Assembly: GCF_000423585.1 (NCBI RefSeq)
Contig: NZ_AUIG01000024.1
Coordinates: forward strand, 20,053-84,052
Length of the DNA: 64,000 nucleotides
Reading direction: 5' to 3'
DNA from: Salinimicrobium xinjiangense DSM 19287
GTDB taxonomy: Bacteria > Bacteroidota > Bacteroidia > Flavobacteriales > Flavobacteriaceae
The notes under the pieces were generated by a model. The model made no database searches and was not told the DNA's origin. It was given only the letters and a program-made list of their open reading frames with translations. Positions 17,859 to 27,917 of this stretch are shown in pieces. A program made the translations under genes and the position numbers. Within the stretch, counting starts at the first letter, position 1; each line of letters begins with the position of its first letter.

Positions 17859-19304
17859 ATGGCATATACAGAAGACGATTTAAAGAAAGAGCTCGAGGGC
17901 AAGGAGTATAAGTACGGATTTTATACAGATATAGAATCTGATACTTTTCCTGTTGGGCTTAATGAGGAAATAGTAAGGGCGATCTCTAAGAAGAAGAATG
18001 AGCCGGAATGGATGACTAACTGGCGCCTGGAGGCATTTCGTGCATGGCAGGAAATGATCGAACCAGAATGGGCTAATGTTCACTATGAAAAACCAAATTT
18101 TCAGAACATCTCCTATTACTCTGCCCCTTCAAAAAAGCCAAAATATGAGAGTCTTGATGAAGTAGATCCCGAATTGCTGGATACCTTCAAAAGACTGGGT
18201 ATATCCCTTGACGAGCAGAAAAAACTGGCAGGAGTTGCGGTAGACGTGGTAATGGATTCGGTTTCTGTGACCACTACGTTTAAGAAGACTCTGGCCGAAA
18301 AAGGAATTATTTTCTGCTCCATGAGCGAGGCCATTCAGGAACATCCCGAGTTGGTTAAAAAGTATATTGGAAGTGTTGTTCCTCAAAGAGACAACTATTA
18401 TGCGGCCTTAAATTCGGCAGTATTTAGTGACGGTTCTTTCTGCTATATACCTAAGGGAGTGAGATGCCCTATGGAGCTGTCAACATACTTCAGAATTAAT
18501 CAGGCGGGAACAGGACAGTTCGAAAGAACCCTTGTTGTAGCCGATGAAGGTAGTTATGTTAGTTACCTTGAAGGTTGTACCGCACCATCAAGAGACGAGA
18601 ACCAGTTACATGCTGCTGTCGTCGAATTGATTGCGCTTGACAACGCCGAAATTAAATATTCTACCGTTCAAAACTGGTATCCGGGTGATAAGCATGGAAA
18701 AGGCGGGGTTTACAACTTCGTTACGAAACGCGGAATTTGCCAAAAGAATGCGAAGATTAGCTGGACACAGGTAGAAACGGGATCGGCTGTTACCTGGAAG
18801 TATCCGAGCTGTATCCTTAAAGGAGATAACTCTGTAGGAGAATTTTATTCTATTGCGGTGACCAATGATTATCAGCAGGCAGATACGGGCACTAAGATGA
18901 TCCATATTGGAAAGAATACAAAAAGTACTATAATTTCAAAAGGGATCTCTGCCGGTCAAAGTCAGAACAGCTACAGGGGACTGGTCCAGATCAACAGTAA
19001 GGCAGAAAACGCAAGAAACTTTTCTCAATGTGATTCCCTGTTGATGGGCAATAAATGTGGCGCTCATACCTTCCCCTATATAGAAACAAAGAATAAATCG
19101 GCTAAAGTGGAGCACGAGGCTACCACCAGTAAAATTGGAGAAGACCAGATATTTTACTGCAACCAGCGCGGAATCGATACTGAAAAAGCAATTGCTTTGA
19201 TCGTGAACGGCTTTAGCAAAGAAGTGCTTAACAAACTGCCTATGGAATTTGCAGTTGAAGCTCAGAAACTATTAGAGATATCTCTTGAAGGATCTGTAGG
19301 ATAA
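17859..19304 (+). CDS. sufB: Fe-S cluster assembly scaffold subunit SufB
   Basis: A core scaffold protein of the SufBCD complex, 481 residues. Family segments are clear: [56 protein letters not shown], and the C-terminal [20 protein letters not shown] with FYCNQRGID. The C-terminal right-handed beta-helix forms the scaffold surface with SufD, and the complex works with the SufC ATPase. Start [20 protein letters not shown] is family-typical. Confidence 0.97.
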   Translation: MAYTEDDLKKELEGKEYKYGFYTDIESDTFPVGLNEEIVRAISKKKNEPEWMTNWRLEAFRAWQEMIEPEWANVHYEKPNFQNISYYSAPSKKPKYESLDEVDPELLDTFKRLGISLDEQKKLAGVAVDVVMDSVSVTTTFKKTLAEKGIIFCSMSEAIQEHPELVKKYIGSVVPQRDNYYAALNSAVFSDGSFCYIPKGVRCPMELSTYFRINQAGTGQFERTLVVADEGSYVSYLEGCTAPSRDENQLHAAVVELIALDNAEIKYSTVQNWYPGDKHGKGGVYNFVTKRGICQKNAKISWTQVETGSAVTWKYPSCILKGDNSVGEFYSIAVTNDYQQADTGTKMIHIGKNTKSTIISKGISAGQSQNSYRGLVQINSKAENARNFSQCDSLLMGNKCGAHTFPYIETKNKSAKVEHEATTSKIGEDQIFYCNQRGIDTEKAIALIVNGFSKEVLNKLPMEFAVEAQKLLEISLEGSVG

Positions 19305-19316
19305 GAACTATAACAA

Positions 19317-19712
19317 ATGATAAGATATATTTTTGCCATACTTACAATGCTTGTAATGTTTACAGCCTGTGGAGGAGATTCTGCTTCCGAGGAGGTAGAT
19401 AGTACTCCCGTTGTTGCAAAGGACAGTATTCCTACTCTGGAAGGAGAATTTATTTTTCTCTCTGACGCGGCTGTACTCAAGGGCAAAAATTACATATATG
19501 GAGTTCGTATCGACTCCACAAGTAAGAAACTGGCCGATTCTATTGAACCCATGAAGCGGGATGAATTCCATATGATCCCGGTAGTGGTAAAAGGAGAGAT
19601 CATTAAAAATCCCGGTCGCGATGGCTGGGAAGAGTTGGTGATCATCAAAGAAGTACTGGAGATTTCTCCGGATATCCCCGAAAGATCGGTTCCAAAGGTT
19701 ACCAAAGACTAA
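19317..19712 (+). CDS. Small lipoprotein inside the suf operon
   Basis: A 131-residue lipoprotein: signal and lipobox [18 protein letters not shown], then a Ser/Asp-rich linker and a compact domain ([40 protein letters not shown]) that looks like a small beta-barrel. I do not recognise a family. It lies 12 bp after sufB and 34 bp before sufC, in phase with the operon, so it is probably cotranscribed. A role of a periplasm-facing lipoprotein in cytoplasmic Fe-S assembly is not obvious. Confidence 0.75.
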   Translation: MIRYIFAILTMLVMFTACGGDSASEEVDSTPVVAKDSIPTLEGEFIFLSDAAVLKGKNYIYGVRIDSTSKKLADSIEPMKRDEFHMIPVVVKGEIIKNPGRDGWEELVIIKEVLEISPDIPERSVPKVTKD

Positions 19713-19746
19713 GATAAACCCTGAAATTTCAGGAAATATTCAAACT

Positions 19747-20499
19747 ATGCTTAAAATAAAGAATTTACACGCCAAAGCAGAAGACCTTAAAATATTAAAA
19801 GGCATTAATCTCGAAATTAATCCGGGAGAAATACATGCGATCATGGGACCCAATGGTTCCGGAAAAAGCACATTATCCTCTGTAATTGCAGGAAAAGAAG
19901 AATATGAGGTGACCCGGGGAGAAATTTTTTTTGAGGGCGAAGAACTTACTGAACTTGACGCCGAGGAAAGAGCACATAAAGGGATATTTCTATCTTTTCA
20001 ATATCCCGTGGAAATTCCGGGAGTTACGGTGACAAATTTCATGAGGACGGTAATTAATGCCAATAGAAAAGCAAAAGGGCTTAAAGATATGCCGGCAAAT
20101 GAAATGCTAAAGAAGATCAGAGAGAAGTCAGAACTGCTTGAAATAGATCGTAAATTTCTATCCCGCTCCTTAAATGAAGGATTTTCGGGAGGAGAAAAGA
20201 AAAGAAACGAGATCTTCCAAATGGCCATGCTGGAGCCAAAACTGGCAATTCTTGACGAAACAGATTCCGGTCTTGATATTGATGCCCTTCGTATCGTTGC
20301 AAACGGTGTAAACAAATTAAGGAGACCAGATAACGCTACCCTGGTGATTACACACTACCAGAGATTACTTGACTACATTATTCCGGACTTTGTGCACGTG
20401 ATGCTTGACGGAAAAATTGTGAAATCAGGAGGTAAAGAACTGGCATACGAGCTCGAAGAAAAAGGTTACGACTGGATCAAGGAAGAAGTAGGAGCGTAA
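19747..20499 (+). CDS. sufC: Fe-S assembly ATPase SufC
   Basis: A soluble ABC-type ATPase, 250 residues, that drives conformational changes of the SufBCD scaffold. Walker A is [19 protein letters not shown], the signature is [20 protein letters not shown], Walker B is [17 protein letters not shown], and the H-loop lies in [10 protein letters not shown]. There is no transmembrane domain, as expected. It lies between the lipoprotein gene and sufD. Confidence 0.97.
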   Translation: MLKIKNLHAKAEDLKILKGINLEINPGEIHAIMGPNGSGKSTLSSVIAGKEEYEVTRGEIFFEGEELTELDAEERAHKGIFLSFQYPVEIPGVTVTNFMRTVINANRKAKGLKDMPANEMLKKIREKSELLEIDRKFLSRSLNEGFSGGEKKRNEIFQMAMLEPKLAILDETDSGLDIDALRIVANGVNKLRRPDNATLVITHYQRLLDYIIPDFVHVMLDGKIVKSGGKELAYELEEKGYDWIKEEVGA

Positions 20500-20560
20500 T
20501 TCGCTTCGGAAAAGAAAACCTTTTAATTTTCCCTTTTTTGGGGAGTAAGAAAAAAGAACA

Positions 20561-21874
20561 ATGGAATTAAAAGATAAATTATTATCCTCATTTCTGGCTT
20601 TTGAAGAGAACGTGGATGTCAATACAGATCTTCACGACATAAGAAGCCAGGCAATTAAAGATTTTGAGGTCATGGGGTTTCCTACTAAAAAGCAGGAGGC
20701 CTGGAAATACACGTCTTTAAATAAGGTGTTGAAACACGACTATACGGTATTCCCAAAAAAGGAGGATACCATTGACTACAGGGATGTCGAGAAGTACTTC
20801 ATTGATGATATAGACACCTATAAGATCGTTTTCATTGACGGGATATATGCTTCTCATTTGTCGGCAACGACTCATGAAAAAATAGATGCCTGCTTGATGT
20901 CTTCTGCTTTGAACAGCTCCAAGTATAAACCTATAATTGATAATTATTTTAATACTGTTGCTCCAAAAGAAAGTCTCACCTCTCTTAACACAGCTTTTTC
21001 CAGAGAAGGTGCCTTCATAAATATCCCAAAGAACACACTTGCCGAAAAGCCCATACAGGTGATCAATTTTTCTACCGGAAATGAATCTGCACTACTTGTA
21101 CAGCCCAGAAATCTTATTGTTGTGGGTGAGAATTCGCAAGTACAGATCATTGAAAGACACCAGAGTTTGACAGATCATCCTGTACTGACAAATTCTGTTA
21201 CGGAAATTTATGCCGACAAAAGAGCTATTGTGGATTATTACAAAATTCAGAATGACAACCATTCTGCTTCTTTGATTGACAATACTTTTATTGAGCAACA
21301 CCGGGAAAGCGTTTGTTCTGTACATACATTTTCTTTCGGCGGAAATCTTACCCGGAACAACCTGAATTTCTACCAAAAGGGAGAGCGCATTGATTCTACC
21401 TTAAAGGGAATAACCATTATTGGTGGAAAGCAGCATGTGGACCACAATACCCTGGTTCATCATATAGAACCAAATTGTGAAAGCCATCAGGATTATAAAG
21501 GAGTTTTTGCCGAATCTTCAACCGGAGTCTTTAACGGAAAGATCATTGTAAATAAAGAAGCGCAAAAGACAAATGCTTTTCAGGCCAATAACAATATTCT
21601 GCTGGACGATAAAGCGACAATTAATTCCAAACCTCAGCTGGAGATCTTTGCCGATGATGTAAAATGTAGCCACGGTTGTACTATTGGACAGTTAGACGAT
21701 GAAGCCTTATTTTATCTTCGTTCCCGCGGGATTCCTATGAAAGAAGCGAGTGCATTGCTTATGTACGCTTTCGCCAATAATGTTCTGGAAAGTGTGAAAA
21801 TCCCGGAGCTAAAAGCCCGTATCACAAAAATTATTGCTTTAAAATTAGGAGTTAGTGTTGGTTACAGCATTTAA
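20561..21874 (+). CDS. sufD: Fe-S cluster assembly protein SufD
   Basis: The SufB paralogue that completes the SufBC2D scaffold, 437 residues. Recognisable parts are KKQEAWKYTSLNKVL near residue 45, SREGAFINIPKNTLAEKPIQ, VDHNTLVHHIEPNCESHQDY and the C-terminal DVKCSHGCTIGQLDDEALFY with its conserved Cys and His. The 61-bp gap after sufC shows no terminator, so the operon continues. Confidence 0.96.
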   Translation: MELKDKLLSSFLAFEENVDVNTDLHDIRSQAIKDFEVMGFPTKKQEAWKYTSLNKVLKHDYTVFPKKEDTIDYRDVEKYFIDDIDTYKIVFIDGIYASHLSATTHEKIDACLMSSALNSSKYKPIIDNYFNTVAPKESLTSLNTAFSREGAFINIPKNTLAEKPIQVINFSTGNESALLVQPRNLIVVGENSQVQIIERHQSLTDHPVLTNSVTEIYADKRAIVDYYKIQNDNHSASLIDNTFIEQHRESVCSVHTFSFGGNLTRNNLNFYQKGERIDSTLKGITIIGGKQHVDHNTLVHHIEPNCESHQDYKGVFAESSTGVFNGKIIVNKEAQKTNAFQANNNILLDDKATINSKPQLEIFADDVKCSHGCTIGQLDDEALFYLRSRGIPMKEASALLMYAFANNVLESVKIPELKARITKIIALKLGVSVGYSI

Positions 21875-21894
21875 GATCCTATAAATATCACCTG

Positions 21895-23133
21895 ATGAAA
21901 GTCGCCTCTTCCGAAATAAAATTTGATGTAGAATCTATCCGCAAAGATTTTCCTATCCTCTCAAGGGAGGTGAACGGGAAACCCCTGGTTTATTTCGACA
22001 ACGCAGCAACTTCGCAGACGCCCCGGCAGGTTATAGACGCAATTGTGGATTATTACTCCCGCTATAACGCCAATATTCATCGCGGGGTCCATACGCTTTC
22101 ACAGGAAGCTACAGATGCCTACGAAGCAGCCCGTAGAAAGATTCAGAAGCACTTCAATGCCGCTAAATCTCACGAGATCATCTTTACTTCGGGTACTACA
22201 AATGCTATTAACTTAGTGGCAAGCGGATTTTCGACTTTGCTGCAGGAAGGAGACGAGGTTATAGTTTCGGCTTTAGAACACCATTCCAATATTGTGCCCT
22301 GGCAAATGCTTTGTGAAAAGACAGGCGCCAAATTGAAGGTGATTCCTATGAATGACCAGGGAATGTTAAGAATGGATGAATTTCAGAAACTTCTTTCGGA
22401 AAAAACGAAGCTGGTTTTTGTAAATCACGTTTCAAATGCTTTAGGCACAGTAAACCCTATAGGAGATATAATAAAAAGTGCACATAAAGTAGGAGCGGCA
22501 GTTCTTGTAGATGGTGCACAAGCCGCACCACATATCAAGGCCGATGTTCAGGAACTGGATGTCGATTTTTATGTCGTTTCTGCTCATAAAATGTGCGGAC
22601 CAACAGGTGTTGGGGTTCTATACGGAAAAGAAGAGTGGCTTAAAAAATTGCCTCCATACCAGGGAGGTGGAGAGATGATCGCTACGGTTACTTTTGAAAA
22701 AACCACCTATGCTGACCTCCCTCACAAATTTGAAGCAGGCACGCCCAATATCTGCGGCGGAATTGCTTTTGGAGCTGCCCTGGATTACATGAACAAAATA
22801 GGTTTTGAAGCGATCGCAGCTTACGAACACGAGCTTCTGGAATACGCTACAGAAAAACTTCTGGAGATAGAAAATTTGAGGATCTATGGTACTTCAGCAG
22901 AAAAGACTGCCGTGATTTCTTTCAATATTGGAGAAATACATCCCTATGATATCGGGACAATTATAGACAAACTGGGAATTGCTGTGCGCACGGGTCACCA
23001 CTGTGCTCAGCCGGTCATGGATTACTATAAAATTCCTGGTACTGTAAGAGCCTCCTTTGCATTTTACAATACTAAAGAAGAAATTGATAGCTTTGTAGAG
23101 GCAGTCAAAAGGGCAAAAAATATGTTATCCTAA
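21895..23133 (+). CDS. sufS: Cysteine desulfurase SufS (group II)
   Basis: A PLP enzyme that takes sulfur from cysteine and passes it to SufE. The 412-residue product has the PLP lysine in VVSAHKMCGPTGVGVLYG, the persulfide cysteine in VRTGHHCAQPVMDYY, and VYFDNAATSQTPRQVIDA and SALEHHSNIVPWQ typical of the SufS/CsdA group. sufE lies two genes downstream. I start at the ATG at 21895; the alternative frame starts later and cuts the N-terminal helix. Confidence 0.97.
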   Translation: MKVASSEIKFDVESIRKDFPILSREVNGKPLVYFDNAATSQTPRQVIDAIVDYYSRYNANIHRGVHTLSQEATDAYEAARRKIQKHFNAAKSHEIIFTSGTTNAINLVASGFSTLLQEGDEVIVSALEHHSNIVPWQMLCEKTGAKLKVIPMNDQGMLRMDEFQKLLSEKTKLVFVNHVSNALGTVNPIGDIIKSAHKVGAAVLVDGAQAAPHIKADVQELDVDFYVVSAHKMCGPTGVGVLYGKEEWLKKLPPYQGGGEMIATVTFEKTTYADLPHKFEAGTPNICGGIAFGAALDYMNKIGFEAIAAYEHELLEYATEKLLEIENLRIYGTSAEKTAVISFNIGEIHPYDIGTIIDKLGIAVRTGHHCAQPVMDYYKIPGTVRASFAFYNTKEEIDSFVEAVKRAKNMLS

Positions 23134-23143
23134 AGTTCAGGCA

Positions 23144-23548
23144 ATGAAGAATTTCCTGCTATTGTTTTTCTCCCTGATTTTATTGTCATGTGCCAACACT
23201 GCCGATACGGTCACAGATGAAAGTCTTGATGGAGATTACCAGATTTCGGAGATAGATGGTCAAAAAATTGTCTCTGAAAAAATAATTTTAGAATTTAATC
23301 CTATTGGAAACAGGGTTTCAGGAAATACCGGATGTAACCAATTTTCGGCTCATTACAACCAGCATGGAAATAATCTTGAATTTTCCACTCCCATGAATAC
23401 AAGAAAACATTGTGAAGGGAAAATGGAAATGGAAAGACAAATTCTTTCTTCTCTTGAAAAGGTTTCCAGACTGAACAGGACAGGACAGGAAATCTTCGTT
23501 TATTCTATAAACAATGAGCCACTTTTCACCTTAATCAAAATAGATTGA
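23144..23548 (+). CDS. META-domain lipoprotein
   Basis: A 134-residue lipoprotein (MKNFLLLFFSLILLSC signal with lipobox) carrying one META/HslJ-type domain: DGDYQISEIDGQKI, NRVSGNTGCNQFSAHY and the closing FVYSINNEPLFTLIKI. In HslJ the domain is linked to novobiocin and stress tolerance, but its function is not defined. It sits between sufS and sufE, 10 bp after sufS and 1 bp before sufE, so it is part of the operon transcript. Confidence 0.85.
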   Translation: MKNFLLLFFSLILLSCANTADTVTDESLDGDYQISEIDGQKIVSEKIILEFNPIGNRVSGNTGCNQFSAHYNQHGNNLEFSTPMNTRKHCEGKMEMERQILSSLEKVSRLNRTGQEIFVYSINNEPLFTLIKID

Positions 23549-23549
23549 A

Positions 23550-23975
23550 ATGAGTAACATCAAGAAAATACAGGAAGAGATTGTGGAGGAATTTGAAATG
23601 TTTGACGACTGGATGCAGCGGTATGAACATATGATCGAACTTGGTAAATCCCTCCCTCTCATTGAAGAGAAATATAAAACGGAAGATAATCTAATAAAAG
23701 GATGTCAGAGTAAGGTGTGGGTACATGCCGAACTTCAGGGAGATCGACTGATCTTTACTGCAGATAGTGATGCCATAATCACCAAAGGAATTATTGCTAT
23801 TCTGGTAAGAGCCTATTCAAATCAACATCCAAAGGACATTCTGGAAGCAGATACTGCTTTTATAGACGAAATAGGTCTGAAAGAGCATTTATCCCCTACC
23901 CGGGCAAATGGTCTTGTTAGTATGATAAAACAATTAAAAATGTATGCTGTTGCATATCAAACACAACTGAATTAA
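23550..23975 (+). CDS. sufE: Cysteine desulfuration protein SufE
   Basis: A sulfur acceptor that stimulates SufS and relays the persulfide to SufB. The 141-residue product carries the acceptor cysteine in NLIKGCQSKVWV, preceded by the family start region IVEEFEMFDDWMQRYEHMI and followed by ADSDAIITKGIIAILVRAYS. It is tightly packed with its neighbours, with 1-bp gaps on both sides. Confidence 0.96.
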   Translation: MSNIKKIQEEIVEEFEMFDDWMQRYEHMIELGKSLPLIEEKYKTEDNLIKGCQSKVWVHAELQGDRLIFTADSDAIITKGIIAILVRAYSNQHPKDILEADTAFIDEIGLKEHLSPTRANGLVSMIKQLKMYAVAYQTQLN

Positions 23976-23976
23976 G

Positions 23977-24300
23977 ATGGAACACGCACAAAATTCGGAG
24001 ATTCTTGGAGAGAAAATCGTTACTGTTCTAAAAACGATCTATGACCCCGAGATTCCGGTCGATATATATGAACTGGGATTGATCTATGACGTTATGGTCA
24101 ATGAGGATAATGAGATAAAGATCCTTATGACCCTTACTACTCCCAATTGTCCCGTAGCCGAATCGCTGCCTATGGAAGTAGAAGAGAAAGTCAAATCAAT
24201 GAACGAGGTCAAAGATTGTGAAGTGGAGATCACATTTGATCCACCGTGGACTCAGGAACTAATGAGTGAAGAAGCCAAGCTTGAGCTTGGAATGCTTTAA
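23977..24300 (+). CDS. SUF-associated DUF59 (MIP18/SufT-like) protein
   Basis: A 107-residue DUF59 protein: KTIYDPEIPVDIYELGLIYD and the conserved cysteine in MTLTTPNCPVAESLPMEVE. Members such as SufT and the eukaryotic CIA2 act in maturation or targeting of Fe-S proteins. In Bacteroidota this gene routinely follows sufE. It starts one base after the sufE stop. Confidence 0.92.
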   Translation: MEHAQNSEILGEKIVTVLKTIYDPEIPVDIYELGLIYDVMVNEDNEIKILMTLTTPNCPVAESLPMEVEEKVKSMNEVKDCEVEITFDPPWTQELMSEEAKLELGML

Positions 24301-24331
24301 TTACTGCTGAAGAAAACAATTATAACCACCA

Positions 24332-24835
24332 ATGGCCGAAGAGATTATTAACCGTGTCGCTAACAGCAAACTTGTTACCATTAATCTGGAGGATTACTAC
24401 CCCCAGGGAGAGCGGGTAATGTTTGATATTAAAGACTGGTTGCTGGAGGAATTTGTTCTGAGAGAAAAAGATTTTAGAGCAAGCGCAAAATCGCATGACT
24501 GGTCGCAATACGCCGGCAAGTTTGTGGCGCTAACCTGCTCCAGTGATGCCATTATTCCGGGTTGGGCTCATATGCTCCTTAGCACCTACCTTGCTCCTGT
24601 AGCAAAGAAGGTGGTTGTGGGCGACCTGGAAATGCTGGAAACGATACTTTACACTGAAATCCTTAGCAATCTTGATCTATCGGAATATACCGGAATTCCT
24701 GTCATTATAAAAGGCTGTTCCCGCAGACCGGTTCCTCAAAATGCATACCTGCAACTCATAAATAAGCTACAACCTATTGCTAAAAGCATTATGTATGGCG
24801 AAGCCTGTTCGTCTGTACCTTTATTTAAAAAATAA
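24332..24835 (+). CDS. DUF2480 family protein
   Basis: A 167-residue soluble protein that matches the DUF2480 family found next to the suf genes in Bacteroidota: INLEDYYPQGERVMFDIKDW, FVALTCSSDAIIPGWAHMLL and VIIKGCSRRPVPQNAYLQL. Conserved cysteines (LTCSSD, KGCSRR, EACSS) could bind a metal or a cluster, which is inference. It continues the operon with a 31-bp gap. Confidence 0.85.
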   Translation: MAEEIINRVANSKLVTINLEDYYPQGERVMFDIKDWLLEEFVLREKDFRASAKSHDWSQYAGKFVALTCSSDAIIPGWAHMLLSTYLAPVAKKVVVGDLEMLETILYTEILSNLDLSEYTGIPVIIKGCSRRPVPQNAYLQLINKLQPIAKSIMYGEACSSVPLFKK

Positions 24836-24838
24836 ATT

Positions 24839-25729
24839 ATGAAGAAACTATTACTCTCAGCTTTTATTTTATTTGGATTTGTTGTCAACGCACAGGAAGA
24901 ACAGGATGAAACTCCGCCGCAAGGATGGAATTCTGAGGGTAAATTTCAACTGCTCTTCAACCAGTCGGCATTTAATAAGGAATGGACCGGCGGCGGAACT
25001 TCGAGTATGGCAGCAAATCTTGTCCTGGATTACAACCTCAACTACAGGCAGGGCGATTTCACATGGGACAATAAATTCCTCGCCAACTACGGACTCACAA
25101 AACTCAAAGGAGATGAATTTACCCGCAAGACCAGCGACCGCCTGGAGGTGAATTCTATTGCCGGGAAACAGCTTGAAAATTCCAACTGGTATTATTCCTT
25201 TTTTGCAAATTTCAGAACGCAGTTCAGCAAAGGATATACCTACTCCAAAAATGCTGATGGAGTCGAGATCCGCACCGAAACTACTCATATGTTTTCTCCG
25301 GCCTATCTTCAATTCGGACCCGGTATGATGTGGAAAAAAAGTGATGATTTCTGGTTTAATCTTGCTCCGGCAACTGCCCGATTCATCTTTGTAGATCCCG
25401 CATTCACCTCTGCACCGGGCTATGTTGACGGCGATTATTACGGAGTGGACCGGGGAGAAAGCAGCCGCTTTGAACTGGGAGCATCGGTTAGCGCCTATTT
25501 AAAATATGAGGTGATGACCAATGTAAACATGGAGCACAACCTTAGTCTCTACTCGAATTACCTGGATAAGCCGGGAAATGTTGATATTGACTACCTGCTT
25601 AATCTTGATATGAGCATCAATCAATATCTTTCCGCCAATTTCATCTTTCAGGCCATCTACGACGACAACACGGTGGGCGCTTTTCAGATACGGGAAGTGT
25701 TTGGAGCAGGATTGACCTATACCTTTTAA
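24839..25729 (+). CDS. DUF3078 outer-membrane beta-barrel protein
   Basis: A 296-residue protein with a signal peptide (MKKLLLSAFILFGFVVNAQ) and a repeating pattern of aromatic-rich amphipathic strands (FNKEWTGGGTSSMAANLVLD, WDNKFLANYGLTKLKGDEF) that ends in the phenylalanine-terminal FGAGLTYTF. This is typical of an outer-membrane barrel. It matches the Bacteroidota family DUF3078. It starts 3 bp after the DUF2480 gene and closes the suf cluster. The connection to Fe-S metabolism is positional only. Confidence 0.88.
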   Translation: MKKLLLSAFILFGFVVNAQEEQDETPPQGWNSEGKFQLLFNQSAFNKEWTGGGTSSMAANLVLDYNLNYRQGDFTWDNKFLANYGLTKLKGDEFTRKTSDRLEVNSIAGKQLENSNWYYSFFANFRTQFSKGYTYSKNADGVEIRTETTHMFSPAYLQFGPGMMWKKSDDFWFNLAPATARFIFVDPAFTSAPGYVDGDYYGVDRGESSRFELGASVSAYLKYEVMTNVNMEHNLSLYSNYLDKPGNVDIDYLLNLDMSINQYLSANFIFQAIYDDNTVGAFQIREVFGAGLTYTF

Positions 25730-25827
25730 AAAAGGGATTTTCAGAAGAAATTTTCCGCAGCCTTAAAATTAGCTTATGTTTAAGAGGACGAGGACATGGA
25801 GTCCTGTTCTTGTAGAGCATATTTGTG

Positions 25828-25835
25828 TAACTTTG
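25828..25835 (+). promoter_or_regulatory. Candidate -7 element of hflX
   Basis: TAACTTTG fits TAnnTTTG. A TTG at 25809-25811 lies 16 bases upstream, slightly short for the consensus spacing. The hflX ATG is 20 bases downstream. Confidence 0.4.
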
Positions 25836-25854
25836 TTAGTATAGCAAAGCTTTT

Positions 25855-27078
25855 ATGTTAGAAAAAAACAATCTAGAATACGAAAAAGTAGTTTTAATCG
25901 GGATCGTCACCCGGGAGCAGAGTGAAGAAAAACTTGAAGAATATCTGGACGAACTGGAGTTCTTGACCTACACAGCAGGAGGCGAGGTAGTGAAAAGATA
26001 TACCCAAAAAATGGAGCGGCCAGATCCTAAAACCTTTATTGGTTCAGGTAAGATGGAACAGGTGCGGGATTATATCAACGAGCATGAAGTGGGAACGGCA
26101 ATTTTTGATGATGAACTCTCCCCTGCCCAACAAAAGAACATCGAGCGGGTACTTAATTGCAAGGTATTAGACCGTACCAATCTTATTCTGGATATTTTTG
26201 CTCAACGCGCCACCACCAGTTATGCGCGCACCCAGGTGGAACTGGCTCAATACCAATATTTACTTCCAAGGCTGGCAGGGATGTGGACTCACCTTGAGCG
26301 GCAGCGCGGAGGTATTGGAATGAGAGGTCCCGGGGAGACAGAAATTGAGACCGACCGCAGGATAGTCCGTGATAAAATTTCCCTTTTAAAGAAGAAACTG
26401 GAGACCATTGACAAACAAATGGAAGTACAGCGTGGAAACCGCGGCCAGCTGGTACGGGTTGCTTTAGTAGGATATACCAATGTGGGTAAATCTACTCTTA
26501 TGAACGTAATTAGTAAGAGTAAGGTTTTTGCTGAAAATAAGTTATTCGCCACACTGGATACCACGGTAAGAAAGGTTGTAATAAGAAACCTGCCTTTCCT
26601 GCTTACAGATACTGTAGGATTCATCCGGAAGCTTCCCACTCAACTGGTCGAGTCTTTCAAATCAACTCTTGACGAAGTAAGGGAAGCAGACCTGCTGCTA
26701 CATGTAGTGGACATCTCGCATCCTCAATTCGAAGATCATATTGCTTCGGTAAACCAGATTCTTGCAGAGATCAAAAGTGCAGAAAAACCTACTCTAATGG
26801 TGTTTAACAAAATTGACGCCTACGAAGCTGAAAAGATCGAAGAAGATGATCTCATGACCGAAAAGACCAGTTCTCACAACACTTTAGCGGAATGGGAGAA
26901 TACCTGGATGAACAGGTTGGGTGATAATGTGCTGTTCATCTCTGCTCTGAACAAAGAAAACCTTGAAGAATTCAGGAAGAAGGTTTACGAGGCAGTGCGT
27001 GAAATACACATCACCAGATTCCCCTATAATAATTTCCTTTATCCGGAGTACGACACTTATACCGACGAGGAAGAATAA
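25855..27078 (+). CDS. hflX: GTPase HflX
   Basis: A 407-residue ribosome-associated GTPase involved in splitting stalled ribosomes. An N-terminal HflX domain (FIGSGKMEQVRDYINEHEV, RTNLILDIFAQRATTSYART) precedes the linker GGIGMRGPGETEIETDRR and the G domain: G1 VGYTNVGKSTLMNVI, G3 TDTVGFIRKLPTQLV, G4 FNKIDAYE and G5 FISALNKEN. The start is followed by the usual acidic N-terminus. Confidence 0.96.
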   Translation: MLEKNNLEYEKVVLIGIVTREQSEEKLEEYLDELEFLTYTAGGEVVKRYTQKMERPDPKTFIGSGKMEQVRDYINEHEVGTAIFDDELSPAQQKNIERVLNCKVLDRTNLILDIFAQRATTSYARTQVELAQYQYLLPRLAGMWTHLERQRGGIGMRGPGETEIETDRRIVRDKISLLKKKLETIDKQMEVQRGNRGQLVRVALVGYTNVGKSTLMNVISKSKVFAENKLFATLDTTVRKVVIRNLPFLLTDTVGFIRKLPTQLVESFKSTLDEVREADLLLHVVDISHPQFEDHIASVNQILAEIKSAEKPTLMVFNKIDAYEAEKIEEDDLMTEKTSSHNTLAEWENTWMNRLGDNVLFISALNKENLEEFRKKVYEAVREIHITRFPYNNFLYPEYDTYTDEEE

Positions 27079-27116
27079 GTAGAAAATTTGCTATTTTAGA
27101 GGATCTAAAATTCCTG

Positions 27117-27842
27117 ATGAAAAAGCTGATCCTATTCCCTTTGCTATTATTCTTCGGAATGTCATCTGCCCAGGATCTTGAGGGCTCCTGGAAACTGGTT
27201 GAAAAAAACGGCACACCTGTATCCGACCGGGAGACCATAAGAATTTATCAGGATGGGTATTTTACCTATGGCACAAAACAGGTCGGTACAAATAAATTTA
27301 TAGAAGCGGGAGGCGGTGAGTATGAGAACAACGATCAATATATTGAACGTTACGATTTCAATACAACTGACACCTCCGTGGTGGGAAAAGAAATTAGATA
27401 TGACTTTTCACAGGCAGGAGATAAGTTCACGATCAAGACCGGAAATGATAGATCCCAGACCTGGCAAAGGGTTTCTTCAAACCAGAATGACCTTTCCGGC
27501 AATTGGGTCTTTACAGGAAGACAAAGGAATGGAGAAATGCAACGCAGCACTCCGGGAGATCGCAGAACCGTTAAGATCATTGGCGGGGACCGTTTTCAAT
27601 GGGTAGCTTTCAATTCAAAAATAAAAGAATTTTCGGGCACCGGCGGGGGAACATATACTGCTGAGAACGGGAAATACACCGAAAATATTGATTTTTTCTC
27701 CAGAGATGACAGTCGTGTAGGTGCAAGCCTCGACTTCGACTTCGAAGTAAAAGACGGTGAGTGGCATCACAAGGGGAAGAGCTCCAAAGGAGATCCCATT
27801 TATGAGATTTGGTCTCCATACGCTGAGGCTTATAAAAAATAA
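27117..27842 (+). CDS. Secreted protein with two lipocalin-like repeats
   Basis: A 241-residue exported protein (signal MKKLILFPLLLFFGMSSAQ). The mature part consists of two related halves: residues about 20-115 (LEGSWKLVEKNGTPV, EAGGGEYENNDQYIERYDF) and about 125-240 (LSGNWVFTGRQRNGEM, GTGGGTYTAENGKYTENIDF). Each starts with a G(S/N)W motif and a GGG-Y-E pattern, as in lipocalin-like domains common in Bacteroidota. The ligand is unknown. It converges on metG across the repeat region that holds the GIY-YIG gene. Confidence 0.78.
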   Translation: MKKLILFPLLLFFGMSSAQDLEGSWKLVEKNGTPVSDRETIRIYQDGYFTYGTKQVGTNKFIEAGGGEYENNDQYIERYDFNTTDTSVVGKEIRYDFSQAGDKFTIKTGNDRSQTWQRVSSNQNDLSGNWVFTGRQRNGEMQRSTPGDRRTVKIIGGDRFQWVAFNSKIKEFSGTGGGTYTAENGKYTENIDFFSRDDSRVGASLDFDFEVKDGEWHHKGKSSKGDPIYEIWSPYAEAYKK

Positions 27843-27859
27843 AATTTTTGAATAGAAAT

Positions 27860-27898
27860 ATAAGGCCTCACAGGTTTCCAAAACCTGTGAAGCCTTAT
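27860..27898. terminator. Bidirectional hairpin after the lipocalin-like gene
   Basis: A near-perfect stem of about 17 bp (ataaggcctcacaggttt pairing with aaacctgtgaagccttat) lies between two convergent reading directions. Immediately beyond it is the broken metG 3' end, so it was probably the original shared terminator. Its CCTCACAGGT core recurs at 35321-35345. Confidence 0.75.
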
Positions 27899-27917
27899 AT
27901 ATGATAAAACTTCTTTC

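Noticed and set aside
25730..25827. A further gene between the DUF3078 gene and hflX
   Set aside because: Only an AT-rich leader with no open frame or ribosome-binding pattern is visible.
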